From assembly GCF_000319305.2 (NCBI RefSeq), contig NZ_AMWJ02000001.1, positions 1,527,001 to 1,591,000 of the forward strand: a DNA stretch of 64,000 nucleotides. The letters are read 5' to 3'. The notes under the pieces were generated by a model, which was given only the letters and a program-made list of their open reading frames with translations, had not been told where the DNA came from and did no database searches. This document shows, in pieces, positions 17,701 through 32,332 of the stretch. Every line of letters begins with the position of its first letter. Within the stretch, counting starts at the first letter, position 1. This stretch comes from Pseudomonas bharatica CSV86 (GTDB lineage Bacteria; Pseudomonadota; Gammaproteobacteria; Pseudomonadales; Pseudomonadaceae). Both the position numbers and the translations under genes were made by a program.

Positions 17701-19233
17701 TTACCGGGCCGAAGCGAGTTGAGTGAAGGCGGAGCCGAGCCATTGCTGCACACCGCTCATGGTGGCGGCGGAAGTGTCGAGGAACGGCTGCGGGTAGACG
17801 CCCAGCACGATCAGCAGGACCGCCAGGCCCAGCACCATGATCATTTCGCGGCTGTCCATGCCGGCCAGGACTTCTTCCGATTTGGCCGGACCGAAGTACG
17901 CGCGATGGATCATGATCAGCGAGTAGACCGAGCCGAACACCAGGCCGGACGTCGCGATGACGGTGACCCACGGGGCACTGACGAAGCTGCCGATCAGGAT
18001 CAGGAATTCGCCGACGAAGTTGCCGGTGCCCGGCAGGCCCAGCGAAGCCGCCGCGAAGAACAGGCTGATGGCCGGCAGGTAGGCGATGCGGTGCCACAGG
18101 CCGCCCATCTGGCGCATGTCACGGGTGTGCAGGCGCTCGTACAGCTGGCCACTGAGGATGAACAGCGCGGCGGCCGACAGGCCGTGGGCCAGCATCTGGA
18201 TCACCGCGCCCTGCAGGGCCTGCTGGCTGCCGGAGTAGATGCCGATCAGCACGAAGCCCATGTGCGAAACGCTGGAAAACGCGATCAGGCGCTTGATATC
18301 GGTCTGGGCGAAGGCCAGGAAGGCGCCGTAGAAGATGCCGATCAGGCCCAGGGTCATGGCGATCGGCGCGAACTCCGCCGAGGCATTCGGGAACAGCGGC
18401 AGGGCGAAACGCAGCAGGCCGTAGGCCGCGGTCTTCAGCAGGATACCGGCGAGGTCGACGGAACCGGCGGTCGGGGCCTGGGCGTGAGCATCAGGCAGCC
18501 AGGAGTGGAACGGCACCACCGGCAGCTTCACCGCGAAGGCGATGAAGAAGCCCAGCATCAGCAGGTACTCGGTACCGGCCGGCAGCTCGGCCTTGAGCAG
18601 CTGGCTGTAGTCGAAGGTGATCACGCCGGTGTTGTTGAAGTTGACCAGCACCAGGCCAAGGATCGCCACCAGCATGATCAGGCCGCTGGCCTGGGTGAAG
18701 ATGAAGAACTTGGTTGCAGCGTAGATCCGGGTCTTCTTGCCGTCGGAGGAGCTGTGACCCCAGAGCGCGATGAGGAAATACATCGGCACCAGCATCATTT
18801 CCCAGAAGAAGAAGAACAGGAACAGGTCGAGGGCGAGGAACACGCCGACCACGCCGCCGAGGATCCACATCAGGTTGAGGTGGAAGAAGCCGACGTGGCG
18901 CTGGATCTCTTTCCACGAGCAGAGCACGGACAGCACGCCGAGCAGGCCGGTCAGCAGGATCATCAGCAGCGACAGGCCATCGAGGGCCAGGTGCAGGCTG
19001 ATGCCGAAGCGCTCGATCCAGAGGACCTTGAACTCGACGGTCCACTGTGGGTCGGCGCCCGGGGCAGGGGCGAGGGTGTAGTCCCCGTTGGCCCACAGCC
19101 AGAGGCCGATACCAAGGAGCAGGGACATGGTCAGCAGCGCGATCCAGCGCGGCAGGGTGGCGCCGAAGCGCTCACCCAGCCAGCACAGCAGGCCGCCGAT
19201 GAAGGGGATCAGGATCAGCCAAGGCAAAATCAT
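17701..19233 (-). CDS. nuoM: NADH-quinone oxidoreductase subunit M
   Basis: A 510-aa antiporter-like subunit of the complex I membrane arm, with about 14 helices. Family motifs visible include [19 protein letters not shown] with the key Glu in the proton pathway, [19 protein letters not shown] in the broken helix region, and [18 protein letters not shown]. It lies 39 nt downstream of nuoL and 7 nt before nuoN. The frame is intact along its length. Confidence 0.96.
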   Translation of the reverse strand: MILPWLILIPFIGGLLCWLGERFGATLPRWIALLTMSLLLGIGLWLWANGDYTLAPAPGADPQWTVEFKVLWIERFGISLHLALDGLSLLMILLTGLLGVLSVLCSWKEIQRHVGFFHLNLMWILGGVVGVFLALDLFLFFFFWEMMLVPMYFLIALWGHSSSDGKKTRIYAATKFFIFTQASGLIMLVAILGLVLVNFNNTGVITFDYSQLLKAELPAGTEYLLMLGFFIAFAVKLPVVPFHSWLPDAHAQAPTAGSVDLAGILLKTAAYGLLRFALPLFPNASAEFAPIAMTLGLIGIFYGAFLAFAQTDIKRLIAFSSVSHMGFVLIGIYSGSQQALQGAVIQMLAHGLSAAALFILSGQLYERLHTRDMRQMGGLWHRIAYLPAISLFFAAASLGLPGTGNFVGEFLILIGSFVSAPWVTVIATSGLVFGSVYSLIMIHRAYFGPAKSEEVLAGMDSREMIMVLGLAVLLIVLGVYPQPFLDTSAATMSGVQQWLGSAFTQLASAR

Positions 19234-19272
19234 GACGGGCTCAATTCCTTTCGCAAAGTCGCAAGGTTCATA

Positions 19273-21122
<1,850 letters not shown>

Positions 21123-21126
<4 letters not shown>

Positions 21127-21431
21127 CCGCGCATCTCACTGGCTGCATCGATATCGAGAGTGTGGAAGCGGCGATACAGCTGCAGCAGGATCGCCAGGCC
21201 GATACTGGCCTCGGCCGCTGCCAGGCTGATCACCAGGATGAACATCACCTGTCCATCCGGCTGGGCCCAGCGGGCGCCCGCGACGATGAACGCCAGTGCC
21301 GAGGCGTTCATCATGATTTCCAGACTCATGAGCACGAAGAGAATGTTGCGGCGGACCATCAGGCCGACCAGACCGAGGCTGAACAGGATGCCGGCGACGG
21401 CCAGGCCGTGTTCTAACGGGATTGCAGGCAT
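21123..21431 (-). CDS. nuoK: NADH-quinone oxidoreductase subunit K
   Basis: A 102-aa subunit with three membrane helices. Its two conserved membrane glutamates lie in [16 protein letters not shown] and [13 protein letters not shown], both in the proton path. The ATG at 21431 (MPAIPLEHG) gives the usual family length; the longer frame to 21611 overlaps nuoJ. It starts 4 nt after nuoJ and overlaps nuoL by 4 nt. Confidence 0.96.
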
Positions 21432-21435
21432 GTGA

Positions 21436-21936
21436 TTACTCCTTCGCCTCGTTGCGGCCGACGTGGAAGGCCGTGACCGCCGCTGCGAGCAGCAGCATGG
21501 AGGCCAGTTCCACCACCAGCAGGTAAGGACCAAACAGGCTGACGCCGACCGCCTTGGCGTCGACGGTGGTGTGGCCGATGGCAGCGCCGCTCTCGGTGCT
21601 GAACAGCACATAGAGCAGTTCGGCCAGCAACAGGCCGGCCAGCACGACAGGGCCGAGCCAGATGCCGGGGGTCAGCCAGCCGCGCTCCTGGGCGACCGAC
21701 GCCGGGCCCAGGTTGAGCATCATCACCACGAAGACGAACAGCACCATGATGGCGCCGGCGTAGGCGATCACTTCCAGGGCGCCGGCGAACGGTGCGCCGA
21801 GCGCGAAGAAGGTCATCGCCACGGCGATCAGGGAAATGATCAGGTAGAGCAGGGCGTGCACGGGGTTGGTATTGGTGATCACCCGCAGGGTGGACACCAC
21901 GGCAACGCCGGATGCGAAATAGAAAGCGAATTCCAT
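21436..21936 (-). CDS. nuoJ: NADH-quinone oxidoreductase subunit J
   Basis: A 166-aa membrane subunit with five helices. The characteristic third helix is [20 protein letters not shown], whose pi-bulge takes part in coupling in complex I structures. It starts 9 nt after nuoI. Length and order match other pseudomonads. Confidence 0.96.
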   Translation of the reverse strand: MEFAFYFASGVAVVSTLRVITNTNPVHALLYLIISLIAVAMTFFALGAPFAGALEVIAYAGAIMVLFVFVVMMLNLGPASVAQERGWLTPGIWLGPVVLAGLLLAELLYVLFSTESGAAIGHTTVDAKAVGVSLFGPYLLVVELASMLLLAAAVTAFHVGRNEAKE

Positions 21937-21945
21937 CTTTCTTCC

Positions 21946-22494
21946 TTAAGGGAGCAAGCTCTTCACGTTGATCGGCTCGGCTTCGTTCTGCGCGGCGCCC
22001 TTCGGCTTGCCGGCAACGGCCATACCTGCAACACGGTAGAAGTTGTAGTCGGGATTCTTGCCGGGGCCGGAGATCAGCAGATCTTCTTTCTCGTACACCA
22101 GGTCCTGACGTTTGAACTCGGCCATTTCGAAATCCGGAGTGAGCTGGATCGCGGTGGTCGGGCAGGCTTCCTCGCAGAGGCCGCAGAAAATGCAGCGCGA
22201 GAAGTTGATGCGGAAGAACTCCGGATACCAGCGTCCGTCTTCCGTTTCGGCTTTCTGCAGCGAGATGCAACCCACCGGGCAGGCCACGGCACACAGGTTG
22301 CACGCTACGCAGCGCTCTTCGCCATCGGGGTCGCGGGTCAGGACGATGCGGCCACGGTAGCGGGGCGGCAGGTAGACCGGCTCTTCCGGGTATTGCAGGG
22401 TGTCGCGCTTGCGGAACCCGTGGGAGAACACCATCACCAGGCTGCGCAGCTGGGTGCCGGTGCCCTTCACGATGTCGCCAATATATTTGAACAT
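21946..22494 (-). CDS. nuoI: NADH-quinone oxidoreductase subunit I (two [4Fe-4S] clusters)
   Basis: A 182-aa hydrophilic subunit that passes electrons through clusters N6a and N6b toward N2 and quinone. Two ferredoxin motifs are intact: [15 protein letters not shown] (about residues 60-75) and [15 protein letters not shown] (about 99-113). The N-terminal [16 protein letters not shown] amphipathic region contacts the membrane arm. It lies 11 nt after nuoH. Confidence 0.96.
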   Translation of the reverse strand: MFKYIGDIVKGTGTQLRSLVMVFSHGFRKRDTLQYPEEPVYLPPRYRGRIVLTRDPDGEERCVACNLCAVACPVGCISLQKAETEDGRWYPEFFRINFSRCIFCGLCEEACPTTAIQLTPDFEMAEFKRQDLVYEKEDLLISGPGKNPDYNFYRVAGMAVAGKPKGAAQNEAEPINVKSLLP

Positions 22495-22505
22495 GGGTCA
22501 GATCC

Positions 22506-23492
22506 TCACTGGGCCGCAACAGCTGGCGTGTTGAGCAACACGATCGCAGCGGTCACCAGCAAATTGAGCAGGGTCAGCGGCAGGCAGAACTTCCAGCTGA
22601 AGTCCATCACCTGGTCATAGCGCGGGCGCGGGATCGAGGCGCGCAGCAGGATGAACAGCATGATGAAGAAACCGGTCTTCAGGGCGAACCACAGGAACGG
22701 GACCTGCGGCAGCAGATCGAACGGGCCGTGCCAGCCGCCGAAGAACAGGGTCACCAGCAGCGCCGACACCAGGATGATGCCGATGTACTCGCCGACGAAG
22801 AACATGCCCCACTTCATGCCCGCATACTCGATGTGGTAGCCGTCAGCCAGTTCCTGTTCCGCTTCCGGCTGGTCGAAGGGGTGACGGTGGGTCACGGCCA
22901 CGCCGGCGATGAAGAAGGTACAGAAGCCGAAGAACTGCGGAATGATGAACCACAGGTTCTGCGCCTGGTACTCGACGATGTCGCGCATGTTGAAGGAGCC
23001 GACCTGGACCACCACGCCCATCAGCGCCAGGCCCATGAACACTTCATAGGAAACGGTCTGGGCCGAGGCGCGCAGGCTGCCGAGCAGGGCGTACTTGTTG
23101 TTCGACGACCAGCCGGCGAAGAGCACGGCGTAGACCGACAGACCGGCCATGGCGAAGAAGAACAGCAGGCCGATGTTCAGGTCCGCGACACCCCAGGTCG
23201 GGGTGATCGGGATGATCACGAAGGCGATCAGCAGGGCGCTCATCGCTACCACCGGTGCCAGGGTGAAGATCATGCGGTCGACGAAAGGCGGGTTCCAGTC
23301 TTCCTTGAAGAACATCTTCAGCATGTCGGCAGCGATCTGGAACATGCCGAACGGGCCGACGCGGTTCGGACCGTAACGGTCCTGCCACCAGCCCAGCAGG
23401 CGCCGCTCGATGAAGCTGAGCAGCGCGCCGCAGACCACCACCGCCAGCAGGACCACGACGGCCTTGACGACGGCGATGATCACATCGATCAC
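22506..23492 (-). CDS. nuoH: NADH-quinone oxidoreductase subunit H, with frameshift at codon 6/7
   Basis: The quinone-chamber membrane subunit, about 8 helices, with hallmark segments [29 protein letters not shown] and [19 protein letters not shown]. The coordinates give the longest intact frame from an in-frame GTG (23490-23492), 328 aa. The natural start is clearly the ATG at 23510-23512, which overlaps the nuoG stop as ATGA and opens MTWFTP; but one G is missing relative to the expected ...ACCCCGGAAGTG..., so that frame ends as MTWFTPK-stop. Restoring one base would give 335 aa, the family length (331-335). No Shine-Dalgarno precedes the GTG. It is either a sequence error or a loss-of-function deletion. 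Confidence 0.85.
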   Translation of the reverse strand: MIDVIIAVVKAVVVLLAVVVCGALLSFIERRLLGWWQDRYGPNRVGPFGMFQIAADMLKMFFKEDWNPPFVDRMIFTLAPVVAMSALLIAFVIIPITPTWGVADLNIGLLFFFAMAGLSVYAVLFAGWSSNNKYALLGSLRASAQTVSYEVFMGLALMGVVVQVGSFNMRDIVEYQAQNLWFIIPQFFGFCTFFIAGVAVTHRHPFDQPEAEQELADGYHIEYAGMKWGMFFVGEYIGIILVSALLVTLFFGGWHGPFDLLPQVPFLWFALKTGFFIMLFILLRASIPRPRYDQVMDFSWKFCLPLTLLNLLVTAAIVLLNTPAVAAQ

Positions 23493-23508
23493 TTCGGGGT
23501 GAACCAGG

Positions 23509-26223
23509 TCATTGTGCTGCCTCCTGCAGGCCTTCGACGGATGCACCGAAGATGGCTGGCGGAATGCCGGCCAGGCCTTTCGGCAAGGCGACCAGGCCAG
23601 CGCCCAGTTCTTCATTGATGCGCAGCGGCAGGCGCAGGGTCTGCCCGGCTACGTTCAGGCTGAGCAGGGCGCCGTCGTTGACACCCAGGCGGTCGGCTTC
23701 CGACTTGGCCAGCGCAACGTAAGGCTGCGGAATGCGCTCTTGCACCGGCGCCGCGCGGGAGGAGGTCTCCTCGCTGCCGAACAGGTGGTAGAACGGCACC
23801 ACCTGCCAGGTACCGCGGGCCGGGGCGAAGGCGCCCGGTACGCTGGCGAACCACTGCAGGCGATCGCCCTGGGACTCGATCAGGCGGGTGCCCGGGTCGC
23901 CTGCGCGCAGGTGACCACCGACCTCGTCCTGGAACTTGTTCCAGGCTTGCGGCGAGTTCCAGCCCGGCGACCAGGCGAACGGCACTTGCGAGCGCGGTTC
24001 GGCGGAGCCCGAGTAGCCTTCCATGGAGAAGGCGAAGGCGGTGTCCTGGTCCTGCGGAGTACGCGGTTCGTGCACGCTGATATTGGCGCGCATGGCGGTA
24101 CGACCGGAGTAGCGCAGCGGTTCGCGGGCCAGCTTCAGGCCCTTGATGCGGAACGCGGCGGACGGCGCGGCGTTGACGATGCCGGCCAGTTGCGGGGTGA
24201 CGCTGGCACAGGCGCTGGTGACGTGGTCCAGTTGGGTCCAGTCCACCGGCTTGTTCAACAGGGTTGCGCGCAGGGCGTGCATCCAGCGCCAGCCTTCATG
24301 AACCAGGATGCTGCTGTCCAGGTAGGTTGGATCGAACACCTGGAAGAAGCGCTGGGCGCGGCCTTCCTGGCTGACCAGGGTACCGTCGCCTTCGGCGAAG
24401 GTGGCGGCCGGCAGCACCAGGTGGGCACGGTCGCTGGTCGCGGTCTTCGAGTGGTCGGCGACGATGATCACCTTGGCCGCGGCGAAGGCGGCATCGACCT
24501 TGGCGGCCGGGACGCGGCTGTACAGGTCGTTTTCAAGCACGACGATGGCATCGGCCTTGCCGGCGATCACTGCGTCCAGCGCGGCATCCACCGAGTCGCC
24601 ACCGAACATGGCCATGCCGATGCTGTTGGCTTCTGGAACCACCAGGCTCAGCGAGCCGGCCTTGTCACGCAGCTTGAGGGCCTTGGCGATGTTGGCGGCG
24701 GCTTCGATCAGCGCCTTGGAACCGAGCGATCCACCGGATACGACCAGCGGACGCTTGGCGGCCACCAGGGCATCGGCGATACGCTTGGCCAGTTCGGCTG
24801 CTTCGCTGTCCAGGCCTTCGACCGCCGGGGCGCTCGGGTCGATGGCGTGGGCCACGGCGAAACCGAGGCGGGCCAGGTCGTCCGGCGCGGCATGCACGCA
24901 TTCTTCGGCAACGTCATCGAGCTTGGTTTCGGCCAGGCTGGCGATGAACAGCGGGTACAGGGCGTGCTGGCCGATGTTCTTCACCGCGGCATCGAGCCAT
25001 GGCTGGACTTTCATCGCTTCGGCCATGGCCTCGGCCTTGCCCTTGGTGGCCTGGCGCACGGCCAGGGCGACGCGGGCAGCGGTCTGGGTCAGGTCTTCGC
25101 CGAGGACGAACACGGCGTCGTGGTCCTCGATGTCGCGCAGGGTCGGGACTGGCAGCGGGCTGTCGTTCAGCACCTGCAGGACCAGGCGCACGCGCTCCAG
25201 TTCGGACGCTTCCATGCCGCAGTAGAAATGCTCGGCACCGACCAGCTCGCGCAGGCCATAGTTGCTTTCCAGGCTGGCGCGGGGCGAGCCGATACCGACG
25301 ATGTTGCGGCCGCGCAGCAGTTCGGCGGCCTTGTCCAGGGCGGCGTCCACGCTGAGCTTGGTGCCGTCGGCCAGCAGCGGCTGGCGTGGGCGGTCGGTAC
25401 GGTTGACGTAACCGTAGCCGAAGCGGCCGCGGTCGCAGAGGAAGTACTGGTTCACCGAGCCGTTGAAGCGGTTTTCGATGCGGCGCAATTCACCGTAGCG
25501 TTCGCCGGGGCTGATGTTGCAGCCACTGGAGCAGCCATGGCAGATGCTCGGGGCGAACTGCATGTCCCACTTGCGGTTGTAGCGCTCGGAGTGGGTCTTG
25601 TCGGTGAATACACCGGTCGGGCAGACCTCGGTCAGGTTGCCGGAGAACTCGCTCTCCAGCACACCGTCCTCGACGCGTCCGAAATAGACGTTGTCATGGG
25701 CACCATAGACGCCCAGGTCGGTGCCGCCGGCGTAGTCCTTGTAGTAGCGCACGCAGCGATAGCAGGCGATGCAGCGGTTCATCTCGTGGGCGATGAACGG
25801 GCCGAGGTCCTGGTTCTGGTGGGTACGCTTGGTGAAACGGTAGCGGCGCTCGTTGTGGCCGGTCATTACCGTCATGTCCTGCAGGTGGCAGTGACCGCCT
25901 TCCTCGCAGACCGGGCAGTCGTGCGGGTGGTTGGTCATCAGCCATTCGACGACGCTGGCGCGGAACGCCTTGGACTCTTCGTCGTCGATGGAAATCCAGG
26001 TGCCGTCGGAGGCGGGGGTCATGCAGGACATGACGATGCGACCACGGGTGTCGTTCTCGTCGGTGTACTGCTTGACCGCGCACTGGCGACAGGCGCCGAC
26101 GCTACCGAGCGCCGGGTGCCAGCAGAAATAGGGGATGTCGAGGCCGAGCGACAGACAAGCCTGTAACAGGTTGTCCGCACCATTGACTTCGAGCGCTTTG
26201 CCGTCTACGTGGATAGTGGCCAT
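23509..26223 (-). CDS. nuoG: NADH-quinone oxidoreductase subunit G
   Basis: The large iron-sulfur subunit of the NADH arm, 904 aa. The N-terminal ferredoxin domain has [2Fe-2S] ligands C34, C45, C48 and C67. The next motif H99-X3-C103-X2-C106-X5-C112 fits cluster N5, followed by CIACYRC (151-157) and a later C-P-T for N4, and CHGCSSGC for the additional cluster N7. The remainder is a molybdopterin-oxidoreductase-like fold without cofactor function. A 133-bp gap separates it from nuoF. Its stop overlaps the nuoH ATG. Confidence 0.96.
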   Translation of the reverse strand: MATIHVDGKALEVNGADNLLQACLSLGLDIPYFCWHPALGSVGACRQCAVKQYTDENDTRGRIVMSCMTPASDGTWISIDDEESKAFRASVVEWLMTNHPHDCPVCEEGGHCHLQDMTVMTGHNERRYRFTKRTHQNQDLGPFIAHEMNRCIACYRCVRYYKDYAGGTDLGVYGAHDNVYFGRVEDGVLESEFSGNLTEVCPTGVFTDKTHSERYNRKWDMQFAPSICHGCSSGCNISPGERYGELRRIENRFNGSVNQYFLCDRGRFGYGYVNRTDRPRQPLLADGTKLSVDAALDKAAELLRGRNIVGIGSPRASLESNYGLRELVGAEHFYCGMEASELERVRLVLQVLNDSPLPVPTLRDIEDHDAVFVLGEDLTQTAARVALAVRQATKGKAEAMAEAMKVQPWLDAAVKNIGQHALYPLFIASLAETKLDDVAEECVHAAPDDLARLGFAVAHAIDPSAPAVEGLDSEAAELAKRIADALVAAKRPLVVSGGSLGSKALIEAAANIAKALKLRDKAGSLSLVVPEANSIGMAMFGGDSVDAALDAVIAGKADAIVVLENDLYSRVPAAKVDAAFAAAKVIIVADHSKTATSDRAHLVLPAATFAEGDGTLVSQEGRAQRFFQVFDPTYLDSSILVHEGWRWMHALRATLLNKPVDWTQLDHVTSACASVTPQLAGIVNAAPSAAFRIKGLKLAREPLRYSGRTAMRANISVHEPRTPQDQDTAFAFSMEGYSGSAEPRSQVPFAWSPGWNSPQAWNKFQDEVGGHLRAGDPGTRLIESQGDRLQWFASVPGAFAPARGTWQVVPFYHLFGSEETSSRAAPVQERIPQPYVALAKSEADRLGVNDGALLSLNVAGQTLRLPLRINEELGAGLVALPKGLAGIPPAIFGASVEGLQEAAQ

Positions 26224-26356
26224 GGTTCAAAGTTCTTCGTTGGCCCGCGTGAGCGGGTGTGGCTAATGGAAATCGGTGTACCCGCGGCCCGCGCGAATCG
26301 ATCGGGCGAGCCTGCGTGGCTGGCGGATGGCACGGACCACCCGCTTTTTCATCTTG

Positions 26357-27721
26357 TTATGCGCCGACCACAATCGGCTGCGCCAGGTTCGGGCGCAGGG
26401 TTTCGCCACCAGGATTGGCGGCGACACCGGCCTCGAACTCGGAGCGGAAATATTTGATGGCACTGCCCAGCGGCTCGACGGCACCTGGTGCGTGAGCACA
26501 GAAGGTCCGGCCAGGGCCGAGGAAGTTCACCAGTTGCAGCAGGGTGTCGATGTCCTCGCGCTTGCCCTGGCCTTTTTCCAGGGCACGCAGCATCTTCACG
26601 CTCCACGGCAGGCCGTCGCGGCACGGGGTGCACCAGCCGCAGGACTCGCGGGCGAAGAACTCTTCCATGTTGCGCAGCAGGGAGACCATGCTGATGCTGT
26701 CGTCCACCGCCATGGCCAGGCCGGTACCCATCCGGGTGCCCACCTTGGCGATGCCGCCGGCATACATTTGTGCATCCAGGTGTTCGGGAAGCAGGAAGCC
26801 GGTACCGGCGCCGCCTGGCTGCCAGCACTTGAGCGTGTAACCGTCGCGCATGCCACCGGCGTAGTCTTCGAACAGCTCGCGGGCGGTGACGCCGAATGGC
26901 AGTTCCCACAGGCCCGGGTTCTTCACCTTGCCGGAGAAGCCCATCAGCTTGGTGCCGTGGTCTTCGCTGCCCTCGCGGGCCAGCGATTTGTACCAGTCGA
27001 CGCCGTTGCCGACGATGGCCGGGACGTTGCACAGGGTCTCGACGTTGTTGACGCAGGTCGGCTTGCCCCACACGCCCACGGCGGCAGGGAAGGGCGGTTT
27101 GGAGCGCGGGTTGGCGCGGCGGCCTTCCAGCGAGTTGATCAGGGCGGTTTCTTCACCGCAGATGTAGCGGCCGGCACCGGTGTGCACGAACAGCTCGAAA
27201 TCGAAGCCGCTGCCGAGGATGTTCTTGCCCAGCAGGCCGGCGGCCTTGGCTTCGTCGATGGCGCGGTTCAGGTTGCGCGCGGCCGTGGTGTATTCGCCAC
27301 GCAGGAAGATGTAGCCGCGGTAGGCCTTGAGGGCGCGGGCGCTGATCAGCATGCCCTCGACCAGCAGATGGGGCTGTTGCTCCATCAGCATGCGGTCCTT
27401 CCAGGTGTTGGGCTCCATTTCGTCCGCGTTGCACAGCAGGTAGCGGATGTTCATGGATTCGTCTTTCGGCATCAGGCCCCACTTCACACCGGTGGGGAAG
27501 CCTGCGCCGCCGCGGCCCTTGAGGCCGGAGTCCTTGACCGTCTGGACGATATCGTCCTGGGACATCTGCGCCAGTGCGGTACGGGCGGCGGCGTAGCCGT
27601 TCTTGGCCTGGTACTCGTCGAGCCACACCGGCTCGCCGTCGTCGCGCAGGCGCCAGGTCAGCGGATGGGTCTCGGCACTGCGCGCGATGCGGTTGGCCGG
27701 GCCGAAGGAAGTGATGGTCAT
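26357..27721 (-). CDS. nuoF: NADH-quinone oxidoreductase subunit F (NADH/FMN-binding)
   Basis: The NADH dehydrogenase subunit, 454 aa, binding FMN, NADH and cluster N3. Visible motifs: [17 protein letters not shown] and [19 protein letters not shown] for NADH/FMN, and [14 protein letters not shown] with a later Cys in [10 protein letters not shown] for the [4Fe-4S] cluster. The ATG at 27721 overlaps the nuoE stop by 4 nt, which fixes the start; upstream in-frame extension lies inside nuoE. Confidence 0.96.
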   Translation of the reverse strand: MTITSFGPANRIARSAETHPLTWRLRDDGEPVWLDEYQAKNGYAAARTALAQMSQDDIVQTVKDSGLKGRGGAGFPTGVKWGLMPKDESMNIRYLLCNADEMEPNTWKDRMLMEQQPHLLVEGMLISARALKAYRGYIFLRGEYTTAARNLNRAIDEAKAAGLLGKNILGSGFDFELFVHTGAGRYICGEETALINSLEGRRANPRSKPPFPAAVGVWGKPTCVNNVETLCNVPAIVGNGVDWYKSLAREGSEDHGTKLMGFSGKVKNPGLWELPFGVTARELFEDYAGGMRDGYTLKCWQPGGAGTGFLLPEHLDAQMYAGGIAKVGTRMGTGLAMAVDDSISMVSLLRNMEEFFARESCGWCTPCRDGLPWSVKMLRALEKGQGKREDIDTLLQLVNFLGPGRTFCAHAPGAVEPLGSAIKYFRSEFEAGVAANPGGETLRPNLAQPIVVGA

Positions 27722-28215
27722 ACGTAACCCTCCAGCAATTTGGCGACACCGGCTGGCTGCACATCGCCGAAGGTGTCGTCGTCGATCATCAGCGCCGGGG
27801 CCTTGTCGCAGTTGCCCAGGCAGCACACCGGAAGCAGGGTGAAGCGGCCGTCGGCGGTGGTCTGGCCCAGGCCGATGCCCAGCTCGCTCTGGATCTGGCC
27901 GACCACGGACTCGTGGCCGCCGATGTAGCAGACCATGCTGTCGCACACGCGGATGATGTGGCGGCCGACAGGCTGGCGGAAGATCTGGCTGTAGAAGGTG
28001 GCCACGCCCTCGACGTCGCTGGCGGGAATGCCGAGGATCTCGCCGATCGCATGGATGGCGCCGTCCGGCACCCAGCCACGTTGCTTCTGGACGATCTTCA
28101 GGGCTTCGATGGACGCCGCGCGCGGGTCCTCGTAGTGATGCATCTCGTGCTCGATGGCCGAGCGCTCGGTTTCGCTCAGGACGAAACGGTCAGTCTGGAT
28201 AAGCGTGCTGTTCAT
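27718..28215 (-). CDS. nuoE: NADH-quinone oxidoreductase subunit E
   Basis: A 165-aa thioredoxin-fold subunit carrying [2Fe-2S] cluster N1a. Ligands are in [10 protein letters not shown] and [10 protein letters not shown]. It starts 2 nt after nuoD and overlaps nuoF by 4 nt. Length and motifs are those of functional homologues. Confidence 0.96.
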   Translation of the reverse strand: MNSTLIQTDRFVLSETERSAIEHEMHHYEDPRAASIEALKIVQKQRGWVPDGAIHAIGEILGIPASDVEGVATFYSQIFRQPVGRHIIRVCDSMVCYIGGHESVVGQIQSELGIGLGQTTADGRFTLLPVCCLGNCDKAPALMIDDDTFGDVQPAGVAKLLEGYV

Positions 28216-28217
28216 GC

Positions 28218-30016
<1,799 letters not shown>

Positions 30017-30075
30017 TCAACGTAGAGAATGAAGCCAGGCCGCCGGTTCCGGGGAACGGGCGGCAGGTCGCTGGA

Positions 30076-30753
30076 TCAGACTTCGTCGGGGCTGCGCAGG
30101 TTGGTCACCTGCATGCGCTGTTCACGACGCAGATCTTTCTGGGCCGGCATCTCGGCGCGGTACACGCCTTGATCGCCAACGACCCAGGAAAGAGGGCGTC
30201 GCTCCTGGCCAATCGACTCCTGCAGAAGCATCAGGCCTTGCAGGAATGCTTCAGGGCGAGGCGGGCAGCCAGGTACGTAGACATCCACGGGGAGGAACTT
30301 GTCGACCCCCTGGACGACCGAGTAGATGTCGTACATGCCACCGGAGTTGGCACACGAACCCATGGAAATGACCCACTTCGGTTCCAGCATCTGCTCATAC
30401 AGGCGCTGGATGATCGGCGCCATCTTGATGAAGCAGGTGCCGGCGATGACCATGAAGTCGGCCTGACGCGGAGATGCCCGGATCACTTCGGCGCCGAAAC
30501 GGGCGATGTCGTGCGGCGCGGTGAACGCCGTGGTCATCTCCACGTAGCAGCAGGATAGGCCGAAGTTGTAGGGCCACAGGGAGTTCTTGCGACCCCAGTT
30601 GACCGCACCACTGAGCACATCCTCGAGCTTGCCCATGAAGATGTTCTTGTGGACCTGGTCCTCTAGCAGCGAATCGGAGACGGTTTCCCGATCTCCGATT
30701 GGGTACTGCTCGTTGGGCGCGTCCGGATCGATTCTGGTGAGATTGTATTGCAT
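30076..30753 (-). CDS. nuoB: NADH-quinone oxidoreductase subunit B (cluster N2)
   Basis: A 225-aa subunit that holds the terminal [4Fe-4S] cluster N2. Ligands are the tandem cysteines in LSCCYVEMT, then GSCANSGG and [10 protein letters not shown]. The ATG at 30753 has GAGG 8 nt upstream and begins [13 protein letters not shown] as in other pseudomonads; the TTG two codons earlier is rejected. It starts 10 nt after nuoA. Confidence 0.96.
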   Translation of the reverse strand: MQYNLTRIDPDAPNEQYPIGDRETVSDSLLEDQVHKNIFMGKLEDVLSGAVNWGRKNSLWPYNFGLSCCYVEMTTAFTAPHDIARFGAEVIRASPRQADFMVIAGTCFIKMAPIIQRLYEQMLEPKWVISMGSCANSGGMYDIYSVVQGVDKFLPVDVYVPGCPPRPEAFLQGLMLLQESIGQERRPLSWVVGDQGVYRAEMPAQKDLRREQRMQVTNLRSPDEV

Positions 30754-30763
30754 TGCCAAAGCC

Positions 30764-31177
30764 TCATTGTTTCAGCTTCGCTTGCCGCTTGCGGCGACCC
30801 ACGGGAGCCCAATCGAGCGCCCCGACCCGCCAAAGGTAGACAAGACCTGCCAACAGAATTGCTATGAAAACGAGAGCTTCGACGAATCCGGTCCAGCCGC
30901 TTTCGCGGACGGACACAGACCATGCAAAGAGAAAGAGGGCTTCGATATCGAAGATCACGAACAGCATCGCGACCAGATAGAATTTGGCCGACAGGCGCAG
31001 GCGGGCGCCGCCGGTAGGCAGCATGCCGGATTCGAACGGCTCGTTCTTGCTGCGACCCCAGGCCTTGCTACCGAGCAGGCTGGACAGGCCGAGCATGAAG
31101 GCGCAGAGGCCGACGACACCCAACAGGAAAATGGCGAAACCCCAGTTGTGGGCGATCAGTCCGGTCGAATCGGGCAT
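30764..31177 (-). CDS. nuoA: NADH-quinone oxidoreductase subunit A
   Basis: A 137-aa membrane subunit with three helices, the first gene of the operon. The conserved loop between helices 1 and 2 includes [45 protein letters not shown] sequence (about residues 43-83), which forms part of the quinone tunnel entrance. Upstream is a 355-bp AT-rich intergenic region. Confidence 0.95.
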   Translation of the reverse strand: MPDSTGLIAHNWGFAIFLLGVVGLCAFMLGLSSLLGSKAWGRSKNEPFESGMLPTGGARLRLSAKFYLVAMLFVIFDIEALFLFAWSVSVRESGWTGFVEALVFIAILLAGLVYLWRVGALDWAPVGRRKRQAKLKQ

Positions 31178-31532
31178 GCTGAGAATCCTTAACAGAGCAC
31201 GGTGGTCTCTGAGCGTAAAAGAGTTGGAGCAGTGACGATATGTCGCAGCTGGATCTATCGCGCTGATTTTATGGGTAAAGCCGGTGCAAGTAAAATTTCT
31301 ACAGCAAATTTATTCGTAGGATTAAGAACAAAAAAACCTCGTAACTCCCTGTAGCCCTTGTATTTCGGGGATTCGCCGCGCTTTCGTTAATTATGTTTCT
31401 TGCAGGCTGTAAAGAATTGCAAGTTTCGAAATGATAATTAATATCATTTGTTGGTCTGCTGTTATTCCTACTGTTCAAGTCAACCAAGAAGTTCATCGGC
31501 GTTCTTCCTGAAAGTTATCGGCAATCTGCGTT
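31178..31532. other. AT-rich intergenic region upstream of nuoA
   Basis: No gene is credible here; a minus-strand open frame at 31299-31496 has low-complexity, Asn-rich composition and no ribosome binding site. The region is clearly AT-richer than its surroundings and presumably holds the nuo promoter. It contains a Fur-like inverted repeat (31432-31446) and, on the minus strand, a run of seven T residues near 31330-31337 without a strong preceding stem. Confidence 0.6.
31432..31446. promoter_or_regulatory. Fur-box-like inverted repeat
   Basis: TGATAATTAATATCA lies within a perfect 7-5-7 inverted repeat AATGATA-ATTAA-TATCATT (31430-31448). Compared with the Fur heptamer TGATAAT-N-ATTATCA, the left half is exact and the right half matches 5 of 7. 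The nearest co-oriented start is nuoA, 255 bp away; an unannotated iron-regulated RNA is another possibility. Confidence 0.42.
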
Positions 31533-32195
31533 CTAGACGCTTTTTGTCGATGGCGTCCGGTCATGGGTCAAGGGTGTGGTGGATTGCTGGCGCTGCGCCG
31601 AAGCGCTGATCGCCCATTGCCCGAGCCAGTAGAACAGGATAATCAGCGTGGGCGCTGCGCCGAACTGCCTGACGAAACGGTCGATGCCGATCAGGCTGTC
31701 CGACAGTACGAAGCTGATGGCGCCAATGGCTGCGAAGCCTGCGCAGGCAAGGGCGCGCCAGAGCATTGCGCTGATGACCAGGGCATAGGCCGCCACCGGG
31801 ACCAACAGGTCGCCCAGGTCGTGCCAGGCCAGCAGGGTGAATAGCCCGATGCCGCAGGTGCCAGCGATCAATAGCGCCCACGGGGCGGTTTTGCGCTGGT
31901 CTTCCAGGTAGGCGCGCAGGTACGCCAGGTGCGCACAAAAGAAGGCGGCGAGACCGACGACGAACAGGTCGGCTGGCCAGGCCAGGGCCAGGTCGCCCAG
32001 GATCGAAAAGCCCAGGCCGATCAGGATCCAGCGCCGGTAGGTTCCGGCAGGTGCGTCGAAAAGCCAGAGGATCATGGTCAGCACGGGCACCGGCTTGCTC
32101 GCGAAGGCCAGCCAGGTGGCGCCACTGTTCACTGCATATATATAGAAAGCGCAGCCGGCTACGGCAAAGGTGCAAAGCGCTGCGGGGCGGGTCAT
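31533..32195 (-). CDS. YhhN family protein (putative lysoplasmalogenase)
   Basis: A 220-aa membrane protein with about 8 hydrophobic helices, matching the YhhN/TMEM86 family: FASKPVPVLTMILWL near residue 32, GLGFSILGDLALAWP with the conserved Asp, FFCAHLAYLRAY with His, and SFVLSDSLIGIDRF with Asp. Eukaryotic TMEM86 members hydrolyse lysoplasmalogens; the bacterial role is uncertain. It is a single gene between nuoA and aceA. Confidence 0.85.
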   Translation of the reverse strand: MTRPAALCTFAVAGCAFYIYAVNSGATWLAFASKPVPVLTMILWLFDAPAGTYRRWILIGLGFSILGDLALAWPADLFVVGLAAFFCAHLAYLRAYLEDQRKTAPWALLIAGTCGIGLFTLLAWHDLGDLLVPVAAYALVISAMLWRALACAGFAAIGAISFVLSDSLIGIDRFVRQFGAAPTLIILFYWLGQWAISASAQRQQSTTPLTHDRTPSTKSV

Positions 32196-32258
32196 GGCCT
32201 ATCCTTGTCCGGTGCTGTGCGGGCAAGCATAGCCGTGAATTTTGCATAGGGGCGAGGC

Positions 32259-32300
32259 AAAAAGCCGCGGCCCGGAACCCCATCACAGGTCCCGGGCCGC
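32259..32300 (-). terminator. Intrinsic terminator of aceA
   Basis: On the minus strand, a 9-bp GC stem (CCGGGCCGC on the given strand pairs with GCGGCCCGG) encloses a 16-nt loop and is followed by GGCTTTTT. It starts 33 bp after the aceA stop. Confidence 0.75.
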
Positions 32301-32332
32301 AGGTGTTACCCGAAAGTCACCGATCGGTCAGA

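Noticed and set aside
23493..23615. Upstream in-frame extension of nuoH reaching back to 23615
   Set aside because: It overlaps the end of nuoG in another frame and encodes residues unlike NuoH; the ATGA overlap shows where nuoH should start.
31330..31446. A prrF-like iron-regulated small RNA
   Set aside because: The Fur-like box and T-run fit, but I see no strong terminator stem or recognisable PrrF core, so no RNA gene is called.
31430..31448. ANR/FNR site upstream of nuoA
   Set aside because: The palindrome has the wrong spacing for TTGAT-N4-ATCAA.
31299..31496. A 65-codon minus-strand frame upstream of nuoA
   Set aside because: Asn-rich, no ribosome binding site, sits in an AT-rich promoter-like region and contains the Fur-like palindrome.
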